Notes under the pieces: model-generated
What the model was told of the DNA's origin: nothing
Databases searched by the model: none
What the model saw: the letters and a program-made list of their open reading frames with translations, nothing else
NCBI RefSeq assembly: GCF_003576645.1
Contig: NC_044916.1
Location: 19,111,070 to 19,175,069 of the forward strand
Direction of reading: 5' to 3'
DNA length: 64,000 bases
Origin: Ipomoea triloba
Lineage: Eukaryota; Streptophyta; Magnoliopsida; Solanales; Convolvulaceae
Program-made: the position numbers and the translations under genes
Shown here: piece after piece, positions 63,329 to 64,000 of the stretch
Layout of the letters: every line of letters starts with the position of its first letter
Position numbering within the stretch: the first letter of the stretch is position 1

Positions 63329-64000
63329 AGTACTTTCCGATAAGTACAATTCGTTAGGATATTACATTGAAGATATTTCTTAAGTCAATAAAAATAAAAT
63401 TTGGGGACCTAAATTTCCTAAATTATTTGCTATAATCAAAATCTAAAAGTATATGTTCCGAACAATTTCATCATTTTTTATGATGCCAAAACCTATACTA
63501 ATTTATTATGGTTGATTTTAAAAATTAACTTAATCAAATTGATTTTTGATTGATTTTGAGCGCATAATTTTGAGTTTGATACTCTTAATTTAACTAAGAT
63601 AAATGAACTGTAACAACCTTTCGGTTCGCTGTAAAATATTTGAACAGAATGGAATTGAAATTTCATGAAAAATAAATTCCAAGAAATGGATTCTATTGTT
63701 TGGTTGGTGGAAAATAAATTACTATGATTCTAGGAATATGAATTCTATTGTTTGGTTAGATTTGGAATGGTAATAAATTATGAATATAAAGACAAATATG
63801 CCCTTAACAATAATAATGATAATAAATTATATTATTATATAGCTCTGTAATTAAGAAATTTTTATGATGGTATAATAGTCAATCCATGTTATATTTTCTT
63901 TCCAAGTTATGCGGAAAACAAAATACCACCATTTTTTTTTCAGAATTTATTTTCCTCAACTTTCAAGAACTTCACTTTTGATGGAAGATGTTTTTCATCC
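63329..64000. other. AT-rich DNA with LTR- and MITE-like fragments
   Basis: CATCATTTTTTATGATGCCAAAACC (63468-63492) resembles the LTR-border sequence at 24560-24590. From about 63640, repeated GGAATTGAAATTTCATG/ATTCTATTGTTTGGTTGG units look like part of a MITE cut by the window end. Confidence 0.3.

Overview
This window is nuclear DNA of a flowering plant. It is AT-rich, its genes have spliced GT-AG introns, and it is packed with plant-type LTR retrotransposons, hAT and Mutator-like elements, SINEs and LINE remnants. The protein-coding genes look eudicot. An asterid such as a Convolvulaceae species would fit, but the sequence alone does not prove it. One base (30542) is ambiguous.

Only two intact host genes are visible, both on the + strand. 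The first (13058-20360, seven exons, 1091 codons by my splice model) encodes a PCF11-like pre-mRNA cleavage and polyadenylation factor of the PCFS4 type, with an N-terminal RNA polymerase II CTD-interacting domain and two C-terminal zinc fingers. Its fifth intron holds two back-to-back hAT-type MITEs with clear target-site duplications. About 6 kb downstream (26608-27470) lies a broken genomic copy of its exons 3-5, introns included. The second gene (45326-47451, three exons, 358 aa) is a complete cytosolic class I fructose-bisphosphate aldolase with a promoter TATA motif and a poly(A) signal. The two genes have no obvious functional link: one acts in mRNA 3' end formation, the other in glycolysis and gluconeogenesis.

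Layout. 1-7140: the 3' end and LTR of a + strand copia element inside a decayed gypsy remnant, then a - strand copia gag and LTR split by a hAT element that carries a 29-bp T-rich satellite. 7141-12657: MITE-rich DNA, including twin 462-bp Mutator-like MITEs in a tandem duplication and a hAT-like element with a SINE inside. 12658-20640: the PCFS4-like gene. 22157-26590: a rearranged - strand LTR element with a ~0.7 kb hairpin and higher-order tandem repeats. 26608-27470: the PCFS4 pseudogene. 28196-32910: elements bounded by TA microsatellites, one split by a gypsy solo LTR that itself holds a copia LTR. 32983-37099: a nearly full-length - strand copia element with paired 225-bp LTRs and a decayed gag-pol. 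38273-45200: MITEs, SINE-like and TA-flanked elements. 45200-47860: the aldolase gene. 47937-50545: inverted-repeat elements and a 111-bp tandem array. 50930-56700: a decayed - strand copia element containing three further levels of nested insertion. 58007-59231: a Mutator-like element with ~155-bp terminal repeats and possible captured gene sequence. 60585-63328: a gypsy deletion derivative and LINE fragments.

Most of what is unusual here is transposon architecture. The strongest items are the long LTR hairpin, the four-level nest dated by target-site duplications, the recurring TA-microsatellite-bounded elements, the candidate Pack-MULE, and the partial duplication of the PCFS4-like gene. 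I found no CRISPR array, rRNA gene, convincing tRNA gene or microbial-type gene cluster.
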